Source: Ctenosaura bakeri (lineage: Eukaryota; Chordata; Lepidosauria; Squamata; Iguanidae). From it: a stretch of 64,000 bases of DNA. Numbering within the stretch: the stretch's first letter is position 1; every line of letters begins with the position of its first letter. Shown piece by piece: positions 21,280-31,426 of the stretch. The stretch spans positions 1 to 64,000 of the forward strand of contig CAOLHI010002148.1 in assembly GCA_948474755.1 (NCBI GenBank), given 5' to 3'. A model generated the notes under the pieces. It saw nothing but the letters and a program-made list of their open reading frames with translations, searched no databases and had not been told where the DNA came from. The translations under genes and the position numbers were made by a program.

Positions 21280-23631
21280 TTACTCTGGTCACCTTCAAGG
21301 GAGAGGGATATCGAGGTCTGCTGGCATTCTAGCTGAAGGAGGTGTAGCTATGGGATTGCTATATGGAATAGTGAACCAAAGAGCACAATTGGCCTATACA
21401 GGAGCCATGCTTTTGGCCCATACAGTGCCCTATGTGATTGGATCTTGTTTGCCTGAAAGCAGGGTGCTTCTATTTCCACTTGTGGAAAGTTAACCTGGCT
21501 TTGTATGAGTGGTCTCTGATATATAAATATGTGAGCTATTTCACCAAACCACAGCTCTTCCCATGTTCCAACATGGCTGTATGTTGGAGCTGCAGGAATG
21601 GGTAGAGATGATACAGCGTTGTTATGGCTGCCTTTGTTGTAGGGCCCTTTCCTTGGGATGCTTGGCAAAATAATATTTGCTCCCCCCTCCACTGGACTGT
21701 GAATGCTTGTCATAGGAAAGCCTTGTGTGCTTTTGGCTGGACTCTTTCTCTGAAGATGCAATGGGATCTTGACTTTTTCTTCTTTTGTCTGCTGTGCTAC
21801 AAAATGATTTTATGTGACATAATGATGATTCAAACCTCTGTCTGGAAAGATGACTGAGCAACAGCAGGGTTGTTGAGAGGGACTGGTGTCATCTTGTATG
21901 GTGTGTGCGTGTGTTTGCGATCATGCAGATAGCATGATTCTCTGCATTGGTAAAGCACTTACTGAGAGAAGAAGGAGGAATTTGCCATGCATTGTGCTAT
22001 GGACTGTTTCCTTTAAAGTGGCAGCTGGGACAGAATGGAAATGCATGACAAGTCAGGCTGTTTTGTAAGTTTAACAGACAGGGGAAACGGTGGAGTGATT
22101 CCAGACTGTAAACAAGCCATCCCACTGAAGCAATGACTAGGATGAAAGGCATTCTTTTGGAGTTTAGTCTTGAGTGCTTCTCTGGGATCAGGTTTCTGGC
22201 ATCTGACACAGTTGATGATGCAAGAAAGCCAAGTTTAGAAACTCTGCATACAGATTCTGAAGCAAGACTGACTTTTCATTTTATTCCTATCTTCCAGTGG
22301 TAGGTGTCACTATAAAACTGAGGAAAAGCTTCTTTTATTCTGCTGAAATCAATGTTAGAAAATTATGGGAAATCTACATCTGCTACAACTTACAAAAGGG
22401 CAAGCCATACCATTAGGCAGACTGAGGAGTTTGCCTGAGGAAGCAGGCATGGGGAGAGGGGGTTCCTCACGGACCTCTCAGATCTCACACCTCTTGGAGG
22501 GCAAAACCTGACCTTGGTCACCTGAAACTAGTTTCCCGTCACAGGTGTGGTAGGAGACCACAGTATCATCAGTGTAGAAGGTTCAGCTGCATATCCAGTT
22601 GGCTTCTGTACATGGAATGATGAGAGAAAGAGCCATCTTGCATTTCAGCTAAGTCAACAAAATGTCTTAGACCGGCTCTGGGTCCAGATACAAGTATGAA
22701 CACCTTGCTGCTGAAAATCTCTTTATGGCCTATCCTATGCCTCAGAGCTTGGAAAAGTTACCTTTTCAGATTATAATTCCCAGAATGTCTATGGCTAAGA
22801 ATATGGATCCAGCCTGATCTTCCTTAGAAGCAATTTCAAAAGTTGGGTTGCTGCTATAGAGAAAGGCTTGCCATGTGTACACACCAGCCTAGCTTCATGG
22901 TGTGGTGAGACATCTAACAGGGCCTGTGATGATTATCTCAAGGCAGACTCATATTGGAAGAAGTGGTCTTTTAGATACCATGGCCTGAAACTGTTCAGGA
23001 AGCTGTAATACCAGTGAATGGAGATGGAATTGACTCAATGCTTTTATTAGAACAACATACTGTGGCTGTGACTGATGCCTAATGTGTCATGCTTAAGGAT
23101 ACCACCAGGAATTGTCCCTTGTAATATCGTCAGGGTCCATCCCCTACAGTCACTTCTAGGTCTCAGGTTTTGACTCTCAGGGAGAGTCCTGACTTTGCAA
23201 CCCTAGACCCAAGACTAAATTCCAAACTTACCCAGTGCAGTCTAGGTATACCTAGAATATACTACTGGCTAAAGCCTTTAAATTTCTCATAGAAAATATG
23301 AAATTAAAATATGATTAGCTTTAGACTTTGAAAACTTGCAAGAAGGCCAAAGAAAAGAGAGAGAAGGTAATGGCAGAAAACAGAAATGCTAAAGTGATAT
23401 CCATGAGATCTTAACCCATAATGTGTAGGGATCTCACTGTAAATAAGATGCCTGGTAGTATGAACAGTTCTGTGATCTTTTCCTCTCTAAACTTTAATTT
23501 CTGGTGTCTAATACATTTAGATCTGTTGGAAGCCTGCCAGGTAACTCAGCAACAGAAATATGTTTGTCTGGGATAAGAGAGAAAACTCTTTTCAGTGGTT
23601 ACCTTTAAATTTTGAAGAAGTCGAAGACAAG
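21280..23631. other. Mostly unique sequence with repeat scraps
   Basis: 22405-22450 carries a line (ACCATTAGGCAGACTGAGG) that recurs inverted near 48755-48800. 22738-22815 is half of the AATTCCCAGAATG foldback type. The 137-codon minus frame at 21348-21761 has no domain and no coding bias that I can see. Confidence 0.4.
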
Positions 23632-24058
23632 GAAAGTGTCGGGGGATGATAGGAGTTTCAGCCCCACTGAAAACGCAGCAGAAAAGCCAGAGCACAGCTA
23701 GCCAACAGCAGCAACCTTGCTCCCCAATAAGGCTACTCACACACAGGAGTTTCTTCCAAAACAGGAGGCCCTTTACCTTGCAGCAAAGTTCCATTATATA
23801 CAAAACATAGGACACACAAACAGAGGCTTGCACCAGACACCAGGTTTGGTCAACTGACAATATAGACTGGGGATTGCTTTCTTATATACATATCTACAAC
23901 CAATCAGGTAAGGGTTTGCACACCTCCCTTTACCTTCTGCACACGACCCCAGTTCCTTATGCAACCTTGCAATTACCCATAGCTGGGGCATGATGCAACA
24001 CCTTTGCAGTGGGCTGATCATTTTCCAAGATTCCCTGCCTGGAATCCCTGACAGAAAG
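23632..24058 (-). mobile_element. Solo LTR with 5-bp target duplication
   Basis: The LTR itself is 23637-24053 (417 bp), TGTCGGGGG... to ...AATCCCTGACA on the + strand, so both ends carry TGTC/GACA. It is bracketed by the identical direct repeat GAAAG at 23632-23636 and 24054-24058. On the minus strand a TATATAAG box lies at 23883-23890, giving the orientation. No internal region, tRNA primer site or second LTR is present, so it is a product of LTR-LTR recombination. Whether Ty3/Gypsy or endogenous retrovirus cannot be decided from the LTR alone. Confidence 0.8.
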
Positions 24059-24139
24059 TCCCAACTTTGGTAGTTGTTTTGTCACCTCTTGAAGATCACT
24101 CTGTTGTGAATGGCATATAACTTTTCAGACTGCTGACTG

Positions 24140-24345
24140 TTAACTTTTCAGGCTGCTGACAGTTTTTGTAAGCTTTATTGGCTTTTTACCTGCTGTGTCT
24201 TTGTTACACATTTAAATTCCATTTTTCTTATGTTTTACTGTTTTATTGTTCTGTAGGGCATTTATTTTTGGTGATGGCTGTAAGTTATCTTGGGTGTCTA
24301 TTTCGAGAACAAAAATGTGAATTATAAGTTATCCAAACATATAAA
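24140..24345 (+). mobile_element. Probable L2-type 3' UTR fragment
   Basis: T-rich with TTTTACTGTTTTATTG words and a terminal line resembling the L2 end (TAAGTTATCTTGGGTGTCTAT...). Decayed and tentative. Confidence 0.3.
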
Positions 24346-24598
24346 TATGTTTTTGTGACTGATATCTCTTTGATAGGAGGCAAAACTTTTTTTATTTATT
24401 TTGACCACCAAAGGTGCCTGTCAAAAACACTGGCAGTTTTTAAAGTGATGGTTGGATCTGGACTACTACTGAGCAAACTTGAGTTCAGAAATTGCTACTG
24501 AGAAACAAAAGGTCTTGGGATGTATGTTAAAGTTTGGCTAGTACATCTAATCAACAAAGTCTCTGACCATGAAGCTCATTTTTACAAAGGCCCTTTTC

Positions 24599-25009
24599 TC
24601 ACTGTGTTTTTGAAGCGAAAGGGCCCCTTGAGCATCGTGTAAATGTGAGGAGTGGTCTGCATGATACACTCACATTTACGGGACACTCAAGGGCCTGACG
24701 CGGACTGTGCACACAACTTTTCATTTTCAGCTCAAAGCCAAAAATGCTGCGCAGTCACGCATCACTCTGGGGCCTCGTGCGCACTTACCTGGTGTGCAGT
24801 GCCTTGGGGGTCGGGCCGGTCACATGTCCTCTCCTCAGTGCAGCCTGGGAGGTCCCAAGCTGCACTGCGAACAGAAGAGGTGGGGCACTCGCGCGAGGAG
24901 GAAGGAGCTGCAGAGCCAAAGCAGCAGGGACACGGCAGCATTCCTCCCAAGCCTTGTAGCGCGAGAACCCCAACCCAGCAGCGCAAAAAGGTGAGGTGCA
25001 AAAAGGGCC
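24599..25009. mobile_element. GGCC-ended non-autonomous transposon, family F
   Basis: 411 bp from GGCCCTTTTCTCACTG to GCAAAAAGGGCC, flanked by AAA at 24596-24598 and 25010-25012. Near the left end it has a subterminal inverted repeat (GTAAATGTGAG near 24637 against CTCACATTTAC at 24669-24679, and CCCCTTGAG against CTCAAGGG). The interior is unlike families A to E. The 95-146 codon frames in this span come from its GC-rich interior. Confidence 0.75.
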
Positions 25010-26562
25010 AAAGTCTTTTATGTTTCTTAGCTCCCCATTTCCCCCTCTTTTCTCTGTCGAAATGAATATTTTGGCAGCACTGGCATTGGAAGAATGGTGA
25101 AGAAGGGATGGAGAAACATTGACATTCAGTTTTGTGCTGCACTAAGCAATGCAATAAAGCCTGAGCTGGGAGAGAATGGGATTCTGCTCTAGCCAGTCTC
25201 ACTGCAGCTGTGTGGGCTTGCCTACGACAACCAAAGTAAACACTTGCTGCCTCCAGAATCCTTTACTGAGCACACATGAACAGCAGAACAGAGAGTAAGG
25301 GGGGAGTAGATAAGGCTGTTCGGCCAGCTGCCCTCAACAGTTTTGCCACCAAAATGGAAATCATAAGAAAAGTGGAAGCTGTCGAGAGAAAAATGTCATT
25401 TCTGGATGTATTTTTGAAGAAGCTTTCAGGTGGTCTCCAGAAGGTTCAAGACATTTTTGTTTACTTTGCAAGCCTGGGTTAACCTGGTTGTTTCATATCA
25501 CACATGTATATTGTTAGTTTTGAATGAAAAATTTGCTGAAACATGCTCAACAGCTCTTCTTTTTGGTGATATAGGAACCTATCCCTATTCTTTCTATATT
25601 ATTTCTGCCTCCGCTACCAAATTTTATGAAGAAAAGTCCAGAAACATACCTATTTCACTGACTGAGGTAAATCTATACAAGAAGGATCTCTATTATGTCT
25701 GTTCTCAGAGCTCTGAAAGTTACTTTTGAAAGTTACATCTCCCAGAATCCCCCAGGAATTATAAGAACTTTAATTTTTTTTTTAAAGGGAAACCTTTCAG
25801 AGCTCTGCAATTCACATCTGTTTCTCAGAGAGCAGACATGAGATGAGATCAGCTGTCCTGTGCTCAAGGAGAATACTTAGCCAGCCAAAAACCTTTGTCT
25901 CCTTCTTGGTCATCCCTGGTTTTATAGAACCCACAAGAGCAATGGTCTAACTTGAGCCACTTGCAGCTGTGCCACCAGCAGGCACCAGCAACACTCTGGA
26001 GGGGAAAGGAAAGTTTCTGGGTGCCAAACCTCAAATGCTAGACATTGTGTTGGCTGAGCAGATGCCATTTAAAGTATTTAAACAGCACGGGCTAGATTTT
26101 CAAAAACTGGCAGTCAAAACTATTGGGACTAGGTCAAGGCATGTAATACAAGAACCTCTGTGCACAGCTCTGAACCCACTGCCTTATTTTGGAAGGTTCT
26201 TGCAAATGGGAAATGACTATCTGGTCATGGGATATGTGCAAAATTATGCATGGCTAATGCAATACATGCATATCTGTGATTTTCTCTGTAGAGTAGTGTA
26301 GTCCGAGAGACACTCCTATTATAAAAACGGCTTTTTGTTTCTTGTAGAGTTTTTCCTGATCTGTGCCCCCAGCACTAAATAGCTTTGAGTCAGGTTATCT
26401 TTTCCCTACATGTGGCAGACAGGGAGTAGAAAAGACGCCACCCCCTTTTTTATATGGGAGAAGGATAAAGGGATAGTGGAGAACAAAGGATTTGAGGCTG
26501 TGTGGCTTCTGCTCTGTACAGATATAATTAAGGATGGGGGAAATTGGAGGTAACATGCAGGA
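25010..26562. other. Mostly unique sequence; one small inverted repeat
   Basis: CAGAGCTCTGAAAG at 25708-25721 is mirrored by CTTTCAGAGCTCTG at 25794-25807 around an AACTCCCAGAATCCC-like line, a further foldback repeat. The 110-codon + frame at 25969-26301 and the 99-codon frame at 25430-25729 have no domain I recognise. Confidence 0.4.
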
Positions 26563-26650
26563 AGCACAATCCTATACATGTTTAGTAAGAAATTGGTCCC
26601 ACGGAGTTTAATGGGACTTCTGCCCACATAAATGAGTTAGGGCTGCAAAG
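26563..26650. repeat. Palindromic 'AATCCTATRCAYG' repeat
   Basis: CAATCCTATACATGTTTAGT..., GTCCCACGGAGTTTAATGGG, then ACTTCTGCCCACATAAATG. This is a small self-complementary repeat abundant in lizards. A second copy is at 43255-43350. Confidence 0.5.
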
Positions 26651-27339
26651 TTAGAGGTGTGTCTTGGCACTGTTAATCTAACTATTGAAAACGACTACAG
26701 CTTATGATGTTTGAAATCTCTTTAAGATGGACAGATTTTAAAAGCCTCACCCATTGCTTATAACTTAAGTCAACTCATCCTGCAAAAAACAAAATAAGAA
26801 AAAACCCAAGAGTATTAGTCTGATTTAAAACTGGCAATGAGGTAATCCTTGTCATCTTTGTTTTTCTTCTAAAAAAGAAGTGTATTTTTTCACTTCTTAC
26901 TTTGTGTCTTCCTTTCTCTAATGTTGCATTTGTGTAGATATAAACTGATGTCCATGTCTAACAATATTACCAGTCATCTTTTCACAGTACATAATCTTAG
27001 CACTACAACCCCAATACTATATGACAGATACTTATGCATGGGGCATATAGTTAGGTTGCTTCCCTTACAGGAAGCAGTCACTAATCCACAGGGCTCTGTT
27101 CCCCTGTCACTCGAGAAACAGCTGACTGCTATTTCCACCCCTTCCCGTGAGCAATATCAGGTGCAACAGGCAGAAGCAGTACCCGGTCAGAATTCTCCCT
27201 CATTTGATCTCCCTTGGAAATTGTTTGTGTGAGAGCAGGGGGAATGTCAGTCATCTGATTCTCGAGCAAGGGGGGAACAGACCCTCATCGATCGCAGTGA
27301 CTGCTGATTGGTAAGTGGAGATTGGGGAACTTTCATGAT
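26651..27339. other. Unique sequence, no feature recognised
   Basis: Includes a 103-codon + frame at 26921-27232 with no domain; nothing else identified. Confidence 0.4.
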
Positions 27340-27456
27340 CTCCATGTAGCTCCTAAACAAAGGGCTACATGCCATGTAGAGGAGGGAGTGGGCTTGTTTT
27401 CTGCTGCTCCAGAGACCAGGACAAGGAGCAATGGATTCAAGCTGCAGGAAAGGAAA
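27340..27456 (+). mobile_element. CR1 LINE, 5' part of an interrupted copy
   Basis: GGGCTTGTTTTCTGCTGCTC, then CAGAGACCAGGACAAGGAGC, then GGATTCAAGCTGCAGGAAAG are the standard CR1 line just upstream of the 3' UTR. It stops at an LTR boundary and resumes at 28275. Confidence 0.8.
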
Positions 27457-27843
27457 TGTTACTCCAGCTATGGCTCTGTTGGTGAGGACCCCGATATCAT
27501 TTTGATATCAAACAATTCAGCCTTTGCTTGACCTTTCCCCAGCCACCTCACTCCACGTGTTTGCGAGGTTCTCCGGACAAGCACAGACAGGATGCGGCTG
27601 CTAATGATTTTACATTCCAGACCCTATTGAGGTCAGCAACTCAAGCCCCGCTCGTAGCTTCAGGGAACTTCCAACTGCAAACCTTACGATAGCTGCACGG
27701 CTCTCAGCCGAACCAGTCCTTTTAGACAGGACATTTAAACTATTGTCGTTGAGTGTTAAGCTCATCATGCAAACTTGACCTTTTCCAAATCCTTCGTCCA
27801 GCTTCTCACCTGGATTGCCATAGCCGGTAGGCACAAACTGCCC

Positions 27844-27850
27844 TATAAAA
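27844..27850 (+). promoter_or_regulatory. TATA box of the LTR
   Basis: CCTATAAAAACC, about 390 bp into the LTR and 225 bp before its AATAAA. Its position relative to the poly(A) signal fits an LTR promoter. Activity unknown. Confidence 0.6.
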
Positions 27851-28074
27851 ACCCCTCATTTCCAAACGGTCTTCGGACTACTTTGGACATCCCACCTTGC
27901 TGCCTGTTGTCTAAGGAAACTCCCCTCGGCGAGCCCCGCTGAGCTTTCTTCCCTGGAACCCTGCTTCTCTCCAGGACTATGAGACCAGGTGTCGTATTGC
28001 CTTTCCCGAAAAGCTCTTCTTTCCTATTTCTCAGCTAGTTAGTTTATGTCTTGTCTTGCGTGTTTCTTGTCTTT

Positions 28075-28080
28075 AATAAA
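28075..28080 (+). terminator. Polyadenylation signal of the LTR
   Basis: AATAAA in TCTTTAATAAAATATTG, downstream of the TATA box and followed by about 190 bp of U5-like sequence. Confidence 0.6.
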
Positions 28081-28274
28081 ATATTGTTTATTACTTGGAA
28101 AACCTTGTCTAGCCGCTCTCTGTCCTGCCACTGTATACATAGGGTTAAAAGATCCTTGCTAACGTTACCCTGCCTCTCGTTTAGCCAAGAGGGTGCTCCA
28201 GCTAAATTCCCCCAATTTGTGTTTATTTGGTTATCTGGGTGCCCCTCCTGGAACCCCCAACACACAGGGTAACA

Positions 28275-28503
28275 GAGATTCCCCCTGAACCTCAGGAAGA
28301 ACTTCCTGATAGTCAAGGCTGTCCGGCAGTGGAATATGCTGCCTCCGACTGTAGTGGGGTCTCCTTCTTTGGAGGTTTTTAAGCAGAGGCTGGATGGCCA
28401 TCTGCCGGGAGTGCTTTGAGAGTGTTCCTGCATGGCAGGGGGTTGGACTGGATGGCCCCTGTGGTCTCTTCCAACTCTACATTTCTATGATTCTATGATT
28501 CTA
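28275..28503 (+). mobile_element. CR1 LINE, 3' part of the interrupted copy
   Basis: Continues from the left half with GAGATTCCCCCTGAACCTCA, then GGAAGAACTTCCTGATAGTC, and GGATGGCCATCTGCCGGGAG. It ends in the CR1 signature tail TTCTATGATTCTATGATTCT. Joined with 27340-27456 it forms one continuous CR1 3' end. Confidence 0.9.
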
Positions 28504-28567
28504 CATATGGATCGTGAGTATGTAACAGTCACGAGTGTGTAACTCTTGATTACATATTTGTAACTCG

Positions 28568-28745
28568 TGAAGAGGACTCCACTTTAACTGTCACAACTGC
28601 ATCCTAAGGAATAGTGGGATTTGCAGTTTAATGAGGCAATATTAGTCTCTGGCAGAGACTTCTAAATAATCCTCCCTAAACTGAATATCCCAGGTTTCCA
28701 TGGCAGTTAAAGTAGAATATTAGCAGTACAATTGTGTAACAAGGG
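28568..28745. mobile_element. Palindromic MITE ('AGTGGGATTTGCAGTTT' type)
   Basis: Left arm CCACTTTAACTGTC...GGGATTTGCAGTTTAATGAG, right arm ...AAACTGAATATCCCAGG...CATGGCAGTTAAAGTAG. Close in design to family A but with CAGTTAAAGT instead of TTGAAAGTGG and no GGCC end. A relative is at 45960-46095. Probably a non-autonomous DNA transposon. Confidence 0.65.
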
Positions 28746-28802
28746 CTCCAGTTGTCTCTCCAGTCCTATGCTGCACTGCTTTCTCATTTCTGTACCACAT
28801 TG

Positions 28803-28935
28803 TTTTCCAATCTGGGGCACTTTAGATGTGTTGGACTACAAACCACACCTTCCTTTGCTAATAGCTGAACACTATTGGAACCTTTCATTTGTTTGGGGAT
28901 GATGGGAATACTGGTACAACACAATTTGAAAAACA
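28803..28935. repeat. Foldback repeat, 'GTTGGACTRCAACTCCCA' type
   Basis: TTCCAATCTGGGGCACTTTA, then GATGTGTTGGACTACAAACC on the left, and GATGATGGGAATACTGGTAC...AATTTGAAAAAC on the right. Decayed. Confidence 0.5.
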
Positions 28936-29074
28936 TGCTCTACTACTTCAGATGTAATCAAAAATATAGCAGTTCAAGACCAAAGTATTTTACCAACTTG
29001 CCAAGACTCTGTCCACTGGTAGGAACTGGTTGGAACATCAGACATGATTCTCTTGTATCTGAGCCTGCACAGTG

Positions 29075-29205
29075 CATGTAGGCCAGAGGTGGGAATCGTA
29101 AGGCCTTCCAGATGTTGCTGAACTACAGGTTCCAGCATCCCTCATCATTGATTATGCTGGCTAGAGCTGCTGGGACTTGCAGTCCAGCAGTATCTGGAGT
29201 GCTGC
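29075..29205. repeat. Foldback repeat, 'GTTGGACTRCAACTCCCA' type
   Basis: CCAGATGTTGCTGAACTACA...CCAGCATCCCTCATC pairs with GCTGCTGGGACTTGCAGTCC...AGTATCTGGAG. One of the better-preserved copies in the window. Confidence 0.65.
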
Positions 29206-29229
29206 ATGATTCTTTCCCTGTATGTGACT

Positions 29230-29655
29230 GTCCAAGGCCTGAGGTCTTTTGTGGGGGCTCTTCTCTATGCCCCACCAATGAGAGCAATAGACTGTGTGGG
29301 GACATGGAAAAGGGCCTTCTCAGCTGTGGCATCTTAATTGTGGAATGCCCTCCCCTTGGAAGCCCAACTGATGCCAACACAGATTTCATTTAGTAAAAAG
29401 CTTGGCTGTTCATCAAAGATTTTGGACCTCTTGATTTCTCTTAAATATTAATGTACACAGTTTTAAACTGTTTTAATCTTTTAAATATGCTTTAACTCAT
29501 TGATTATGTTTAACATTTCTGGCTTATTTCAATTATTTGTGTTCTTTTAAATTGCCTTCTTTTTCATTTTATTTGTAAGCCACCCTGAGATCTTTCTAAT
29601 AGAGGGCAGGATAGAAATATTTTATTAAATAATAAAAATAAAAATAAATAATTTA
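29230..29655 (+). mobile_element. L2-type LINE 3' end
   Basis: Reads AAAAGGGCCTTCTCAGCTGT, GTGGAATGCCCTCCCCTTGG, then GCCCAACTGATGCCAACAC. These are the conserved end of the L2 reverse transcriptase ORF, followed by the T-rich 3' UTR, the line AAGCCACCCTGAGATC and GGGCAGGATAGAAATATTTT, and a terminal A/T simple tail. The 88-93 codon frames here are remnants without continuous homology. Confidence 0.75.
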
Positions 29656-30714
29656 GGCTGATTAACATGTGCTACACCATAGTAAAAGGAAGCATAAATT
29701 TGGTGTATCTTTACATATCCGAGGCATTTAGAGAGCAGACCAAAACCTATGGGGCAAAGGTTTGCTAAACTATTAAAGATACAGACTCTTACATTCACAT
29801 ATAGCATATAGAATTCTTCAAATGTCTGAGGTACCGAATCAATTATTTTCACATGGAACTCACAGGCAGCAAAAAGTGAAAGAAAATGGTAGAACTATAT
29901 TGATGTTGCTTTTGCCTTGCTTATTACAATCTGCCTTAATCCATGCAAGTAAATAAAGGTGATAAATGTGTTTCATTAAAATGTGTGACTTTTAAATGGT
30001 AAGGTAGCTATACTTTCAGTTGGGAAACCACAAACCAATAGAGTGTAATAACATTGTTTGGGAAGGGGTGAAAAATCCTACACACTGTAATTATAGTCCT
30101 AGAAGCCATTGCTGACAGATAAAAAGCCACAGTTTGTGGTGACAGTGGGAAGCTATGCATGTCATTTGCAAAAGGAAGTTTTCTATTTATGTCCCCTTTG
30201 AAATTCTCAGCAAAACAATTCTTGGTAGCAGCAGGAACTGCAAGTTGTACTAGTTTTCCAGGAAGAAACTCACAGAGCATATGCAGCTTGTCCTCCAGCT
30301 GTCACATTTTGGCTGAGACAGTCCCAATGAATCCTTTCTCATCTCACTTTTTTGGCTACTGCTAAAATATCCCAGTTTCCCTTTTCTCTTCCCACTTTTC
30401 CTCTTTGTGTTCAGCTTACTTTAATTGCTGGAAACTTGCTGGAGTTCAAAGTGCAAAAGGAGTTTGCAATCAATTAACCCAGCAGGGACAGAGGGGCCAG
30501 AATCTTGCCCTTCCCAGTAGATTCAGGCAAAAGCAAGCTCTTCTAGATTGCATGTTCTTTCTTATTAACTTTTGCTCTCTTGACCACACTCTGATATTAC
30601 CTGGCCACACTTGTCCTGGTTTTCATCTTTGAAATGTTGAGGGTATGTATATACTTCAGGAGCAACTTGGAAGCCTTAGACCTAAAATTAACTTAATAGT
30701 TTGTTTGTCTAATT
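29656..30714. other. Unique sequence, no feature recognised
   Basis: No repeat, exon or RNA gene recognised; the short open frames lack domains. Confidence 0.4.
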
Positions 30715-30850
30715 TATACTGCACCTTTTCCCTAGCACAGGACTCAAAGTGCCTTACAACAGGTTAAAGAACAGAAAATCAAAACCTATTAGTACAAAGG
30801 TTTATAAACAATTAAACAACAACTTTATTAAAAACACAAAAGAGTTTAAA
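30715..30850 (-). mobile_element. Probable L2-type 3' end (antisense)
   Basis: TTATACTGCACCTTTTCCC, then AGGACTCAAAGTGCCTTACA and an A-rich run of AACAATT/TTAAAAA words. The layout matches the reverse complement of a LINE 3' end (TTATATCCCGCCTTTCTC ... CAAGGCAGCTTACA). Decayed. Confidence 0.35.
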
Positions 30851-31246
30851 ACAAAACAATACATGCACCCTATGGAAAGCTCCTTCTTGTACTAGTTAAA
30901 AATCAAAGTACTACCTAAATAAAAGGATCTTTGCCTACAGGTGGAAGAAAGGGAAAGAGGGGCTCACCAAATCTGCAGTGGAAGAAAGATCTGCAACCTG
31001 TGAGTCGCCATTGATGTAACCTGCCTATGTCTTTACCAAACGTGTCTGTAATGGTGGTGGGATTCAAAGAAAACTTTCCCATCAAAGGTCTTAAAAGTAA
31101 GTCGGACTTGTATAGTTGGTAACATGGTGGGGAAGGGGGATAGAGAGGAAATGAAAGCACTGTATAAATAAATATAGATATAAAATTATAATTAATTTAT
31201 CATTATAATTAACAATCCTGCAAAACTATCACACTGGTATAACTAA

Positions 31247-31426
31247 GGCCATTTCTGCACTAGCCTGTTATAGCGCAATGATTCCACTTTCAACATCCTC
31301 CGGAATCCTGGGGTTTGCAGTTTCGGGAGGGGCCACTTGGCCCCTCCCGAAACTGCAAACCCCAGGATTCCAGAGGATGTTGAAAATGGAATCATCGCGC
31401 TATAACAGGCTAGTGCAGAACTGGCC
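31247..31426. mobile_element. Palindromic MITE, GGCC family A (copy 6)
   Basis: The best-preserved palindrome of the window: 180 bp, GGCCATTTCTGCACTAGCC to GGCTAGTGCAGAACTGGCC, arms nearly identical including a CGCGC/GCGC pair. Flanked by an exact TAA duplication (31244-31246 and 31427-31429). The high arm identity suggests a recent insertion. Confidence 0.9.

Larger units (their letters stand above)
27457..28274 (+). mobile_element. Solo LTR (endogenous retrovirus-like) inside CR1
   Basis: 818 bp from TGTTAC to GTAACA, a perfect 6-bp terminal inverted repeat. Flanks are GAAA (27453-27456) and GAGA (28275-28278), a 4-bp target duplication with one change; intact CR1 reads GAGA here. A TATAAAA box lies at 27844-27850 and a polyadenylation signal AATAAA at 28075-28080, in the order expected of U3-R-U5 on the + strand. 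No internal viral sequence is present. A 4-bp duplication fits a gammaretrovirus-like or other ERV integrase, but the class is an inference. Confidence 0.8.

Noticed and set aside
21348..21761. 137-codon minus ORF
   Set aside because: No domain, signal peptide or coding bias; overlapped by opposite-strand frames.
24762..25202. 146-codon minus ORF as a gene
   Set aside because: It overlaps the family F element and its opposite-strand frames; no domain.
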